15,038 nucleotides of DNA from Actinobacteria bacterium UBA7398 (GTDB taxonomy: Bacteria > Actinomycetota > Actinomycetes > Nanopelagicales > Nanopelagicaceae): positions 12,736 through 27,773 of the forward strand of contig DKNC01000048.1 of assembly GCA_002470135.1 (NCBI GenBank), in the 5' to 3' direction. The notes under the pieces are model-generated. The model was not told the origin of the DNA and searched no databases. It saw only the letters and a program-made list of their open reading frames with translations. Below are positions 1-7,258 of the stretch, piece after piece. The position numbers and the translations under genes are program-made. Each line of letters begins with the position of its first letter. Position 1 is the first letter of the stretch.

Positions 1-2352
1 AGAGTTTCTCGTTCCAGCGCTTTAGCATCTAAAGCAACTGGTTTTCCAATCGCAAAAATCGCTACTAAATTAGCGATCGGTTATTCTTTAGATGAGATAA
101 AGAACGACATCACGAAGATGACACCAGCATCTTTTGAACCAACTTTGGATTACATCGTGGTCAAAGTTCCGAGATTTGCTTTTGAGAAATTCCCAGAAGC
201 TGATCCACGGCTCACCACAACGATGAAGAGCGTTGGTGAAGCTATGGCGATTGGTAGAAGTTTTCCAGAAGCTTTGCAAAAGGCGCTCCGCTCTTTGGAG
301 AAAAAGGGAAGTAGTTTCTCCTGGGAGGCCCCAGGTCAAGATGTGGCAACGCTTTTAGAATTGATGAAAACTCCAACTGAATTCAGGTTGCGCCAAGTCC
401 AGCAAGCTCTTGCGATCGGCGCTTCAATAGCAGAAGTACATAGCGCAACTAAAATTGATATTTGGTTTTTAACCCAAATTCATTTGATAAACGAGATGGC
501 GAAGAGTATTTCTGCTGCGGCAGATTTAGATCGTCCATTATTATTACAAGCAAAACGGATGGGTTTTTCTGATCAGCAAATTTCAAAACTGCGAGCGATA
601 TCAGAAGATGAAGTTCGTAGGTTGCGCCATCGGCTAGAGCTGCGCCCGGTTTATAAAACTGTAGATACTTGCGCTGCAGAATTTGAAGCTTTCACGCCTT
701 ACCACTATTCAAGTTATGAGGAAGAGAGTGAAGTTAAGCCGCGGACAAAACCAGCAGTAATAATTTTAGGTTCCGGACCGAATCGAATAGGCCAAGGAAT
801 TGAATTTGATTACTCTTGTGTGCATGCTTCGTTCACATTAAGTGAAGCCGGCTACGAAACTATTATGGTCAATTGCAATCCAGAAACAGTCTCGACCGAT
901 TACGACACTTCGGATCGCCTCTATTTTGAACCGCTAACTTTAGAAGATGTTCTGGAAATTATTAACGCTGAGACTCTAGCGGGACCGGTACTAGGAGTAA
1001 TCGCACAATTAGGTGGTCAAACTCCACTTGGGTTAGCTCAAGGTTTACTGGATGCCGGTGTAACAATTCTTGGTACTAGCCCGACCGCGATTAACCTTGC
1101 TGAGGATCGGGGCGAATTCGGACGAATTTTAAATGAAGCTGGATTACGCGCGCCGGAGTACGGGATGGCGTTCTCTTTTGAAGAAGCCGTTGCCGTGGCA
1201 ACCCGAATCAAATATCCAGTATTAGTTAGACCATCCTTTGTACTCGGCGGCCGAGGCATGGAAATTGTTTACGATGATGAATCATTGAAATCTTTTATTG
1301 TTAAAGCTACCGAGATAACGCCTAATCATCCAGTACTCATTGATCGTTTCTTGGATGATGCAATTGAGATTGATGTGGATGCGCTCTTTGATGGTGAAAC
1401 GCTATATCTTGCAGGGGTTATGGAGCACATTGAAGAAGCTGGGATTCATTCTGGAGATTCTGCATGTGTGCTACCGAGCATGTCGCTAACGCCGACTCAA
1501 TTGATTGAAATTAGGGGTGCGACCGAAAAGATTGCACGTGGTGTCGGAGTTCGTGGTCTAATTAATATTCAATACGCAGTAGCGGAAAATCAACTATATG
1601 TATTAGAAGCAAATCCACGTGCTTCTAGAACCGTTCCATATGTATCGAAAGCGACCGGCGTTCAACTTGCTAAAGCAGCAGCACGGATTTGCTTAGGAGC
1701 TACGCTCGCGCAATTACGAGAACTCGAAATGCTGCCAAACCTTGAAGTTGGGAGCGCGCACGGGATTTCAGTTAAAGAAGCGGTACTGCCTTGGAATAGA
1801 TTCCGCAGAACTGATGGAAAGGGTGTTGATTCGGTACTAGGTCCAGAGATGCGTTCCACCGGTGAAGTTATGGGAATCGCCGACAATTTTGGCGCTGCTT
1901 ATGCGAAAAGTCAGATCGCATCTTTTGGGCCGTTACCACAAAGTGGTTCGGTCTTCTTATCGCTCTCGGAAAAAGATAAATCCGCGGCGCTTCCTTCCGC
2001 GAAAGAATTATTTGCAATGGGCTTCAAAATTTATGCCACGTCAGGTACGCATACCTATTTAGCTGCAAACGGAGTTGCATCTACCTCTGTTCGCAAACAT
2101 TCCGAGGATGAACGAAGCGCGAATGATGAATCAGCGGTTGAAATAATTACTTCGGGCAAAGTAGATTTAATTATAAATACCCCGTTAGGTCGTGGCACTA
2201 GGCAAGATGGATGGTTAATCAGAACGGCTGCGATCCAACGGTCGTTACCGTGCATCACAACAATCCCTGGGTTCAAAGCCGCGGTTGCTGGAATTCAATC
2301 GCTTCGAAGCGACCAACTTGCGGTTCGCTCCTTGCAGAGTTGGTTATCATGA
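1..2352 (+). CDS. carB: Carbamoyl-phosphate synthase large subunit, 5'-truncated by window edge
   Basis: Makes carbamoyl phosphate from bicarbonate, ammonia (supplied by CarA from glutamine) and two ATP, for pyrimidines and arginine. The frame is open from base 1 and begins RVSRSSALASKATGFPIAKI, the conserved stretch that closes the first ATP-grasp domain. About 300 N-terminal residues are therefore outside the window, and the ATG at 118 is internal. The 783 visible residues hold the oligomerisation domain, a second ATP-grasp domain (PNRIGQGIEFDY near residues 260-270, LVRPSFVLGGRGM near 408-420, NPRASRTVPYVSKATG near 537-552) and a C-terminal MGS-like allosteric domain from about residue 650 (ATSGTHTYLA, INTPLGRGTRQDG). 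In E. coli that domain binds UMP and ornithine. The TGA stop overlaps the pyrK ATG (ATGA), indicating translational coupling within a pyr operon. Identification is secure. Confidence 0.97.
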   Translation, partial: RVSRSSALASKATGFPIAKIATKLAIGYSLDEIKNDITKMTPASFEPTLDYIVVKVPRFAFEKFPEADPRLTTTMKSVGEAMAIGRSFPEALQKALRSLEKKGSSFSWEAPGQDVATLLELMKTPTEFRLRQVQQALAIGASIAEVHSATKIDIWFLTQIHLINEMAKSISAAADLDRPLLLQAKRMGFSDQQISKLRAISEDEVRRLRHRLELRPVYKTVDTCAAEFEAFTPYHYSSYEEESEVKPRTKPAVIILGSGPNRIGQGIEFDYSCVHASFTLSEAGYETIMVNCNPETVSTDYDTSDRLYFEPLTLEDVLEIINAETLAGPVLGVIAQLGGQTPLGLAQGLLDAGVTILGTSPTAINLAEDRGEFGRILNEAGLRAPEYGMAFSFEEAVAVATRIKYPVLVRPSFVLGGRGMEIVYDDESLKSFIVKATEITPNHPVLIDRFLDDAIEIDVDALFDGETLYLAGVMEHIEEAGIHSGDSACVLPSMSLTPTQLIEIRGATEKIARGVGVRGLINIQYAVAENQLYVLEANPRASRTVPYVSKATGVQLAKAAARICLGATLAQLRELEMLPNLEVGSAHGISVKEAVLPWNRFRRTDGKGVDSVLGPEMRSTGEVMGIADNFGAAYAKSQIASFGPLPQSGSVFLSLSEKDKSAALPSAKELFAMGFKIYATSGTHTYLAANGVASTSVRKHSEDERSANDESAVEIITSGKVDLIINTPLGRGTRQDGWLIRTAAIQRSLPCITTIPGFKAAVAGIQSLRSDQLAVRSLQSWLS

Positions 2353-3209
2353 AAATTAATCGTCGAGCTCAACAACGCACTGTCGAAATAGTTAGTAATA
2401 AGAGAGTCGGCGCTTACCATCATATGATTTTTGCCGTAGGGGATATGGCTCTACATGCGTTGCCGGGCAATTTCGTTGCGATCAGCGTGGGTGGTCCTGG
2501 TAGCGCGATGGTGCTTCGGAGAGCTTTTGCGATTTATCGAACCCATGATCGCGGCAATTACGGCGGTACTTTAGAACTCGTGGTGGCGCCGCATGGTCAA
2601 GGAAGCAAATGGTTAACCGCGTTACCAATGCATGCAACGGTTGACATGGTTGGACCACTTGGTACTAGTTTTGGTATCCCAACCGAACCAGTAAATGCGT
2701 TATTAGTTGGAGGCGGTTATGGTTCCGCACCCTTATTTGGTCTCGCGGAACTGCTAAAAGATGGCGGTTCGCGGGTAGATATGGTGCTTGGCGCTTCGTC
2801 AGCTGGAAAAATTTATGCTCCACTTGAAGGAAAGCGCGCAGTCAACTCCATGACAATCACTACTGACGATGGCAGCGCTGGCACTAAAGGACAAGTAGTT
2901 TCAGTTCTGGCTGGGCTGATCGAGCGTTATGACGTAGATATTATTTATTCTTGTGGACCGATGGCGATGTTGGCTGCTATCCAAGATATCGCAACTCAAA
3001 CTGGAATTATGCATCAGTGTGCCGTTGAAGAAGCGATGGCTTGCGGCATAGGCGTTTGTATGACCTGCGTTGTGCCGTTGCGTGATGAAACTGGTCTGGT
3101 AAAAATGTCGCGTAGTTGTATAGATGGACCTGTAATGGATGGTGCGAGCGTACTTTGGAATTCAAGTGGAAAAATTCCTGATGGAACTTTCGGTGCGCCA
3201 AATGTCTAA
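2349..3209 (+). CDS. pyrK: Dihydroorotate dehydrogenase electron-transfer subunit (PyrK, iron-sulfur flavoprotein)
   Basis: 286 residues. PyrK passes electrons from the PyrD FMN through a 2Fe-2S cluster and FAD to NAD+, making the class 1B dihydroorotate dehydrogenase NAD-linked and cytosolic. In order: an FAD-binding barrel with RRAFAIYRTH near residue 57; a nucleotide-binding fold with LLVGGGYGSAP near 118; and a C-terminal cluster motif with Cys232, Cys237, Cys240 and Cys257 (CX4CX2CX16C), the family pattern. The start is the ATG at 2349 inside the carB stop (ATGA). The frame stays open further upstream, but that part is out-of-frame carB sequence and looks nothing like PyrK. The gene ends N-V-stop with an 8-nt overlap into pyrD, as expected for subunits made together. 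Family assignment is firm; partnership with PyrD is inferred from adjacency and class. Confidence 0.94.
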   Translation: MKINRRAQQRTVEIVSNKRVGAYHHMIFAVGDMALHALPGNFVAISVGGPGSAMVLRRAFAIYRTHDRGNYGGTLELVVAPHGQGSKWLTALPMHATVDMVGPLGTSFGIPTEPVNALLVGGGYGSAPLFGLAELLKDGGSRVDMVLGASSAGKIYAPLEGKRAVNSMTITTDDGSAGTKGQVVSVLAGLIERYDVDIIYSCGPMAMLAAIQDIATQTGIMHQCAVEEAMACGIGVCMTCVVPLRDETGLVKMSRSCIDGPVMDGASVLWNSSGKIPDGTFGAPNV

Positions 3210-4140
3210 TTTCAATTACAGTACGAGTTTTCAAAACGCGGTTTTCCCTAATCCGATCTTCACCGCGAGTGGTTGTGCCGGATCAGGTAAAGAACTTGCC
3301 CAATTTTTTCCTTTGACGGAGATCGGTGCGGTAGTAACTAAATCAATAATGGTGAAAGCAAGATCTGGTAGGCCGACTCCGAGAATGGCAGAAACTCCTT
3401 CTGGGATGCTTAATTCGATCGGATTGCAAGGTCCGGGAATCGATCAATTTCTTGCAGAAGATATTCCATTTTTGCAAAAAGCTGGCGCTCGAATAATTGT
3501 TTCAATCGCAGGGGAGAGCGTTGATGATTATGGTTCGCTAGCACGACGGCTTCGCGGGGTGCCGGGCTTATCTGCTTTGGAAGTAAATATTTCCTGCCCC
3601 AATGTAGAAAATCGCGGGCAGGTTTTTGCCTGCGACCCAATCGCATCGCGCTCTGTGGTTGAAGTAGTACGTCGAGTTTTGGGTGGTGAACTCCCAATCA
3701 TCGTAAAATTATCGCCTGATGTAACCGATATTGTTTCAATTGCTAACGAAGTTATTGCGGCAGGTGCGGATGGTTTAGCTTTAATCAACACCTTGCTAGG
3801 AATGGTAATTGATATCGATACGATGCGACCAAAATTGGGTGGGAAAACTGGCGGCCTCTCCGGACCAGCGATTCGACCAGTTGCGGTACGTGCAATTTAT
3901 CAAGTCCATCAAGCATTTCCTAAGATTCCAATCTTGGGAATGGGCGGAATTGCCAGTGGCAGAGATGCGCTGGAATTGGTTTTCGCTGGCGCTAGTGGAG
4001 TCTCGGTCGGTACAGCAACTTTTGGAAATCCAAACGCCGTCTTAAAAGTAAAAGATGAGTTAGCTAATTTATTGATAGAGCGTGGTTTCACTAACTTTAA
4101 AGAAGCGGTTGGTTTTGCTCATCGGAGTGCGGATGTCTAG
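3202..4140 (+). CDS. pyrD: Dihydroorotate dehydrogenase, class 1B catalytic subunit
   Basis: 312 residues. An FMN enzyme oxidising dihydroorotate to orotate, the fourth step of UMP synthesis. Class 1B is shown by ETPSGMLNSIGLQGPG near residues 65-80, by NISCPNV with Cys132 as the expected active-site base (class 2 enzymes use serine), and by the preceding pyrK. Other landmarks are NPIFTASGCAGSG near the N-terminus, IVKLSPDVTDI, GADGLALINTLLGM, and the phosphate-binding GMGGIASGRD near residue 247. There is no N-terminal membrane helix, so a soluble PyrD2PyrK2 enzyme is expected rather than a quinone-linked one. The ATG at 3202 fits the family N-terminus and overlaps the pyrK stop by 8 nt; upstream in-frame ATGs lie inside pyrK. 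Many well-known actinobacteria such as Mycobacterium and Streptomyces use class 2 at this position. Confidence 0.95.
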   Translation: MSNFNYSTSFQNAVFPNPIFTASGCAGSGKELAQFFPLTEIGAVVTKSIMVKARSGRPTPRMAETPSGMLNSIGLQGPGIDQFLAEDIPFLQKAGARIIVSIAGESVDDYGSLARRLRGVPGLSALEVNISCPNVENRGQVFACDPIASRSVVEVVRRVLGGELPIIVKLSPDVTDIVSIANEVIAAGADGLALINTLLGMVIDIDTMRPKLGGKTGGLSGPAIRPVAVRAIYQVHQAFPKIPILGMGGIASGRDALELVFAGASGVSVGTATFGNPNAVLKVKDELANLLIERGFTNFKEAVGFAHRSADV

Positions 4141-4816
4141 AAAATCTCCAATTATATTAGCGATTGATACGACCGACTTAGATGTGGCAAAAAAATGGAT
4201 CACCGCTACCCAAGAGTCGATTTCGATTTATAAAATTGGTTTAGAATTCTTTTTAAAATTCGGATCGAATGGCATTCACCAATTACGTGAAGAATTTGAA
4301 TTTGAGCTCTTTTTAGATTTAAAATTGCACGACATTCCGAATACTGTAGCTGGCGCAGCACGTTCTTTGCAGCCACTTGATCCATTTTTCCTAACAGTAC
4401 ATGCTGCAGGCGGTACAAAAATGGTGAACGCAGCCGCTACTGCTTTACCAAATTCCAGGATTACCGGAGTAACTATTTTGACTTCGTTAGAGGAGAGCGA
4501 TGTTCAAGCAATTGGATACAGAGATGCGGCTTTAGAAAGTGCGGTTAATCTTGCAAGAATTGCGGTTGCAGGTGGGGCAAAAGCGGTGGTTTGTTCACCA
4601 TTAGAAGTTTCCGCAATCCGAAAGGCGATTCCAAAAGATATTCTCTTGATTACGCCAGGAGTAAGACCAATAGGTAGCGGCAGTGGTGATCAAGCACGAG
4701 TAATGACCCCCGCGCTAGCAATTCAAAGTGGTGCGGATTATTTAGTAATTGGTCGCCCAATTACACAATCAGAAGATCCAGGCGAGGCGGCAGCGGCAAT
4801 TCTTGCTTCGCTTTAA
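4133..4816 (+). CDS. pyrF: Orotidine-5'-phosphate decarboxylase, type 1
   Basis: 227 residues. Decarboxylates OMP to UMP, the last step of de novo UMP synthesis. The catalytic Asp-Lys-Asp array is LFLDLKLHDIPNT, with Asp62, Lys64 and Asp67, matching the D-x-K-x-x-D pattern of E. coli-like PyrF. The C-terminal phosphate-binding pieces are ITPGVRPIGSGSGDQ and VIGRPIT (Arg208). Length and motif fit the short type 1 family, not the roughly 275-residue type 2 form (DxKRGDIG) common in Mycobacterium and Streptomyces. The ATG at 4133 is preceded by CGGAG at good spacing and overlaps the pyrD stop by 8 nt. A GTG two codons upstream is less likely. It closes the pyr block; 14 nt separate it from mihF. 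Confidence 0.95.
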   Translation: MSRKSPIILAIDTTDLDVAKKWITATQESISIYKIGLEFFLKFGSNGIHQLREEFEFELFLDLKLHDIPNTVAGAARSLQPLDPFFLTVHAAGGTKMVNAAATALPNSRITGVTILTSLEESDVQAIGYRDAALESAVNLARIAVAGGAKAVVCSPLEVSAIRKAIPKDILLITPGVRPIGSGSGDQARVMTPALAIQSGADYLVIGRPITQSEDPGEAAAAILASL

Positions 4817-4830
4817 GGTTTAATTAAGCC

Positions 4831-5148
4831 ATGGGAGCGCCACCAACTTTAACGCCAGCAGAACGAAAAGCTGCGTTGGCAAAAGCCGCCGCTGCCAGGC
4901 AAGTACGTGCCAGAGCTAAAGAAGAAATAAAACAAGGCGAGATTGCGCTAATTGAAGTTTTGCTGAGTCAAAATCCGGCGATATTAAAAATGCGAGTCAA
5001 AGCGATGTTGGAAGCAATACCAGGCGTGGGTGTGGTGCGGGCGGTCGCAATCATGGAACGAATCGGAATTTCTGAAAAACGTAGAATAAAAGGTTTAGGC
5101 TCACAACAATTAGCCGCGCTTAAAACCGAATTAGGAATCGACAGATGA
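4831..5148 (+). CDS. mihF: Integration host factor, actinobacterial type (mIHF/sIHF)
   Basis: 105 residues, a small basic DNA-binding protein of the actinobacteria-specific IHF family, unrelated in fold to HU/IHF. Family members are nucleoid-associated proteins that affect compaction and, in phage systems, site-specific integration. Seen here: an Ala/Lys/Arg-rich N-terminal helix (PAERKAALAKAAAARQVRAR), a central helix, and a helix-two-turn-helix region around residues 50-100 containing IPGVGVVRAVAIMERIGI and RRIKGLGSQQ. The ATG at 4831 has only a weak AAGG 12 nt upstream, overlapping the pyrF stop, so initiation may depend on coupling. The TGA overlaps the gmk ATG (ATGA). Its position directly before gmk and rpoZ is the conserved actinobacterial arrangement and supports the call. 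Confidence 0.93.
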   Translation: MGAPPTLTPAERKAALAKAAAARQVRARAKEEIKQGEIALIEVLLSQNPAILKMRVKAMLEAIPGVGVVRAVAIMERIGISEKRRIKGLGSQQLAALKTELGIDR

Positions 5149-5696
5149 TTGGAAAATTGCTAGTTCTTTCAGGTCCGGGCGGCGTTGGCAAAAGCACGAT
5201 TAGTAAAGAAGTTCGAAAAGATTCTCGGTTTTGGTTAAGTATTTCATGTACAACGCGTCCAGCAAGAGCAAACGAAATTGATGGGTTGGATTATCATTTT
5301 ATCTCTACTGCAAAATTTGATGAATTAATTGCCGCTGATGCTTTCTTAGAACATGCAGCTTTTGCGGGTGCAAAATATGGAACGCCGCGGGCTGAAGTTG
5401 AAGCTGCGTTAAATTCTGGAAAACATGTCTTATTAGAAATTGAAATCTCGGGCGCTCGACAGGTTAGAAATCGGTTTCCAAACGCGATTTTGATTTTCTT
5501 AATGCCACCTTCTTTTGAAGAATTGTCGGCGCGAATAACAGCGCGTGGGACCGATCATCCAGAACGGATTGCGGCAAGACTGGAAATTGCGGCGGCTGAA
5601 ATGGCTACTGCGTCGGAATTTGACCATATATTGGTAAATCATGAGGTCGATAAGGTGGTCGCCGGGCTGGTAACCTTGGCGACTGCGGTTGAGTGA
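5145..5696 (+). CDS. gmk: Guanylate kinase
   Basis: 183 residues. Phosphorylates GMP (and dGMP) to the diphosphate with ATP in the cytosol. The P-loop is SGPGGVGKST at residues 9-18; Gly replaces the Ser usual in SGPSGVGKS, a mild deviation that keeps the GxxxxGK[ST] core. The GMP-binding region follows as SCTTRPARANEIDGLDYHFIS, then LLEIEISGARQVR and the lid/core region RGTDHPERIAARL. The ATG lies inside the mihF stop codon (ATGA), so the two are probably translationally coupled. Length is at the short end for the family but typical of actinobacterial forms. A 46-nt gap separates it from rpoZ, the first real spacing in the window. Confidence 0.95.
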   Translation: MIGKLLVLSGPGGVGKSTISKEVRKDSRFWLSISCTTRPARANEIDGLDYHFISTAKFDELIAADAFLEHAAFAGAKYGTPRAEVEAALNSGKHVLLEIEISGARQVRNRFPNAILIFLMPPSFEELSARITARGTDHPERIAARLEIAAAEMATASEFDHILVNHEVDKVVAGLVTLATAVE

Positions 5697-5730
5697 TTTA
5701 GGCTCGGCGCAACCACCGAAATAATTTCCT

Positions 5731-5736
5731 GAGGAG
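5731..5736 (+). promoter_or_regulatory. Strong Shine-Dalgarno site for the rpoZ GTG start
   Basis: GAGGAG sits 6 nt before GTG at 5743. It fixes this GTG as the rpoZ start and is among the strongest ribosome-binding sites in the window; most other genes here rely on overlap or weak AAGG-like sites. Confidence 0.75.
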
Positions 5737-5742
5737 CAATTT

Positions 5743-6006
5743 GTGGCAAACGTAGATGGCATCACCAATCCACCAATCGATGAACTGCTAGATAAAGCTG
5801 GTTCAAAATATAGCTTGGTGCTTTACGCTGCTAAGCGAGCGCGTCAAATCAATGCCTATTACTCCCAACTTGGTGAAGGTTTACTCGAATACGTTGGCCC
5901 ATTGGTAGAAACACATGTTCATGAGAAGCCACTTTCAATTGCGCTCCGTGAAATAAATGACGGCTTGCTGACTATCGAAAATCTTGAGCCAACCGCTCAG
6001 AATTAA
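5743..6006 (+). CDS. rpoZ: DNA-directed RNA polymerase omega subunit
   Basis: 87 residues starting at GTG, read as Met. Omega binds the beta' subunit and helps RNA polymerase assembly and stability. The family core is clear: ITNPPIDELLDKAGSKYSLVLYAAKRARQIN near residues 7-37, with the conserved Ala-Lys-Arg-Ala-Arg-Gln-Ile-Asn helix. It continues into GLLEYVGPLVE and the C-terminal LSIALREINDGLL, both characteristic of actinobacterial omega. A strong GAGGAG supports the start. It lies 46 nt after gmk and 37 nt before coaBC, the standard actinobacterial order. Confidence 0.95.
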   Translation: MANVDGITNPPIDELLDKAGSKYSLVLYAAKRARQINAYYSQLGEGLLEYVGPLVETHVHEKPLSIALREINDGLLTIENLEPTAQN

Positions 6007-6025
6007 TTCAAGCTTTTAACTCACC

Positions 6026-6043
6026 TTTAAAGGAAACTTTAAA
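6026..6043 (+). promoter_or_regulatory. Short hairpin overlapping the coaBC ribosome-binding site
   Basis: TTTAAAG (6026-6032), loop GAAA (6033-6036), CTTTAAA (6037-6043): a perfect 7-bp inverted repeat with a GNRA-type tetraloop, ending at the base before the coaBC ATG. The Shine-Dalgarno AAAGGA (6029-6034) lies in the 5' arm and loop. The same stretch contains the 10-bp palindrome CCTTTAAAGG (6024-6033). Six of the seven pairs are A-U, so the stem is weak. A regulatory role is inference only. Confidence 0.35.
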
Positions 6044-7258
6044 ATGAAAGAGATTACCTTCCCTCGAGGTAGAGAAATCGTCCTTGGTATCGGCGCTGGA
6101 ATCGCTGCCTATAAATCTTGCGATCTATTACGTCGCCTTCAAGACCATGGCTTCTTGGTGACCGTCATACCTACGCCATCAAGTTTGCATTTTGTTGGCA
6201 AAGCAACCTGGGAAGCACTTTCTGGGCGAACAGTTAATACCGATGTTTGGGAAAATATTCCAGCAGTGCCACACGTTGCACTTGGCGCTAAAGCCGACTT
6301 TTTAATTATTGCTCCTGCGACTGCAGATTTGATTGCACGAATTGCAGTGGGGCGAGCTGATGATTTATTAACCAACACGGTTTTAACTACGCTGGCTCCA
6401 ATAATTTTGGTGCCCGCCATGCATCCACAAATGTGGCAAAACCAAGCTACAGTTGCAAATGTTGCGTTATTGCGCGCCCGTGGAATTCACGTGTTAGAAC
6501 CTGCGGTTGGCAGATTAACTGGTAACGATATCGGAGTTGGCAGATTTCCCGAGACTTCTGAGATTATTGCCAAGTTTTTAGAAATCTCGCAGAGCAATTG
6601 CGATCTGTTAGGTAAAAAGATTTTAATAACTGCTGGCGGAACTAGGGAGGCAATTGATCCGGTCCGTTATATCGGTAACAGATCAAGTGGCAAACAAGGT
6701 TATGCGCTTGCATTTGCAGCAGCTAAACGCGGCGCTATCGTAGAGTTAATAGCGGCGAATAGTGCGATTCCAGATATTGAAGGCATTACAACGATTCATG
6801 TCGAGAGTGCAGATGAACTTGATTTAGTGGTGCAGGATAGATTTCCAGATAATGATGCGCTATTGATGTGTGCGGCTGTAGCCGACGCTAAACCCAACCA
6901 ATACTCCGATAGTAAAATAAAAAAATCTGCGCTATCGCAAATTGAATTAACTACCAATCCGGATATTTTGGCTAATATTGCAAAAAAACGTAGAAGTAAT
7001 CAAGTTCTATTGGGTTTTGCAGCTGAAACTGATTCGGATTTGCTAACTTCTGGAAAAGCAAAATTGCTTGCGAAAGGCGTGGATTTCCTATACGTCAATC
7101 AAGTTAGCCAAGGAGCAATCTTTGGATCTGATCTCACATCTGGGTACATATTGGATCGCGAAGGCAGCGTTGCCAAAGTAGAAGCAGTATCAAAAGACAC
7201 GCTATCTGAGATATTGCTAGATAGCGTTGTGGAACGGTTAAGGTATGCCAATGTCTAA
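6044..7258 (+). CDS. coaBC: Bifunctional phosphopantothenoylcysteine decarboxylase / phosphopantothenate-cysteine ligase
   Basis: 404 residues. Catalyses two consecutive steps of coenzyme A synthesis: CTP-dependent joining of cysteine to 4'-phosphopantothenate (CoaB), then FMN-dependent decarboxylation to 4'-phosphopantetheine (CoaC). The N-terminal CoaC domain (about 1-180) shows IGAGIAAYKSCDLLRRL, His77 in VPHVALGAKAD as the likely active-site histidine, APATADL, and PAMHPQMW (124-131) in place of the PxMNxxMW seen in E. coli. The CoaB domain (about 188-404) shows ITAGGTREAIDPVRYIGNRSSGKQG, CAAVADAKP and KIKK (291-294). The flap LTGNDIGVGRF lacks the cysteine found in the E. coli enzyme, which I believe is usual in actinobacteria. 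AAAGGA precedes the ATG. It overlaps metK by 8 nt. Confidence 0.96.
   Translation: MKEITFPRGREIVLGIGAGIAAYKSCDLLRRLQDHGFLVTVIPTPSSLHFVGKATWEALSGRTVNTDVWENIPAVPHVALGAKADFLIIAPATADLIARIAVGRADDLLTNTVLTTLAPIILVPAMHPQMWQNQATVANVALLRARGIHVLEPAVGRLTGNDIGVGRFPETSEIIAKFLEISQSNCDLLGKKILITAGGTREAIDPVRYIGNRSSGKQGYALAFAAAKRGAIVELIAANSAIPDIEGITTIHVESADELDLVVQDRFPDNDALLMCAAVADAKPNQYSDSKIKKSALSQIELTTNPDILANIAKKRRSNQVLLGFAAETDSDLLTSGKAKLLAKGVDFLYVNQVSQGAIFGSDLTSGYILDREGSVAKVEAVSKDTLSEILLDSVVERLRYANV

Noticed and set aside
118..120. ATG at 118 as the carB start
   Set aside because: The frame is open to base 1 and the 39 preceding codons encode conserved CarB sequence, so this is an internal methionine.
5620..5654. 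Possible promoter for rpoZ within the end of gmk (TTGACC at 5620)
   Set aside because: No -10-like hexamer at an acceptable distance; GATAAG is 23 nt away.
7245..7250. ATG at 7245 as the metK start
   Set aside because: The only ribosome-binding site (AAGG, 7240-7243) would be 1 nt away, and the family N-terminus begins at the ATG at 7251.
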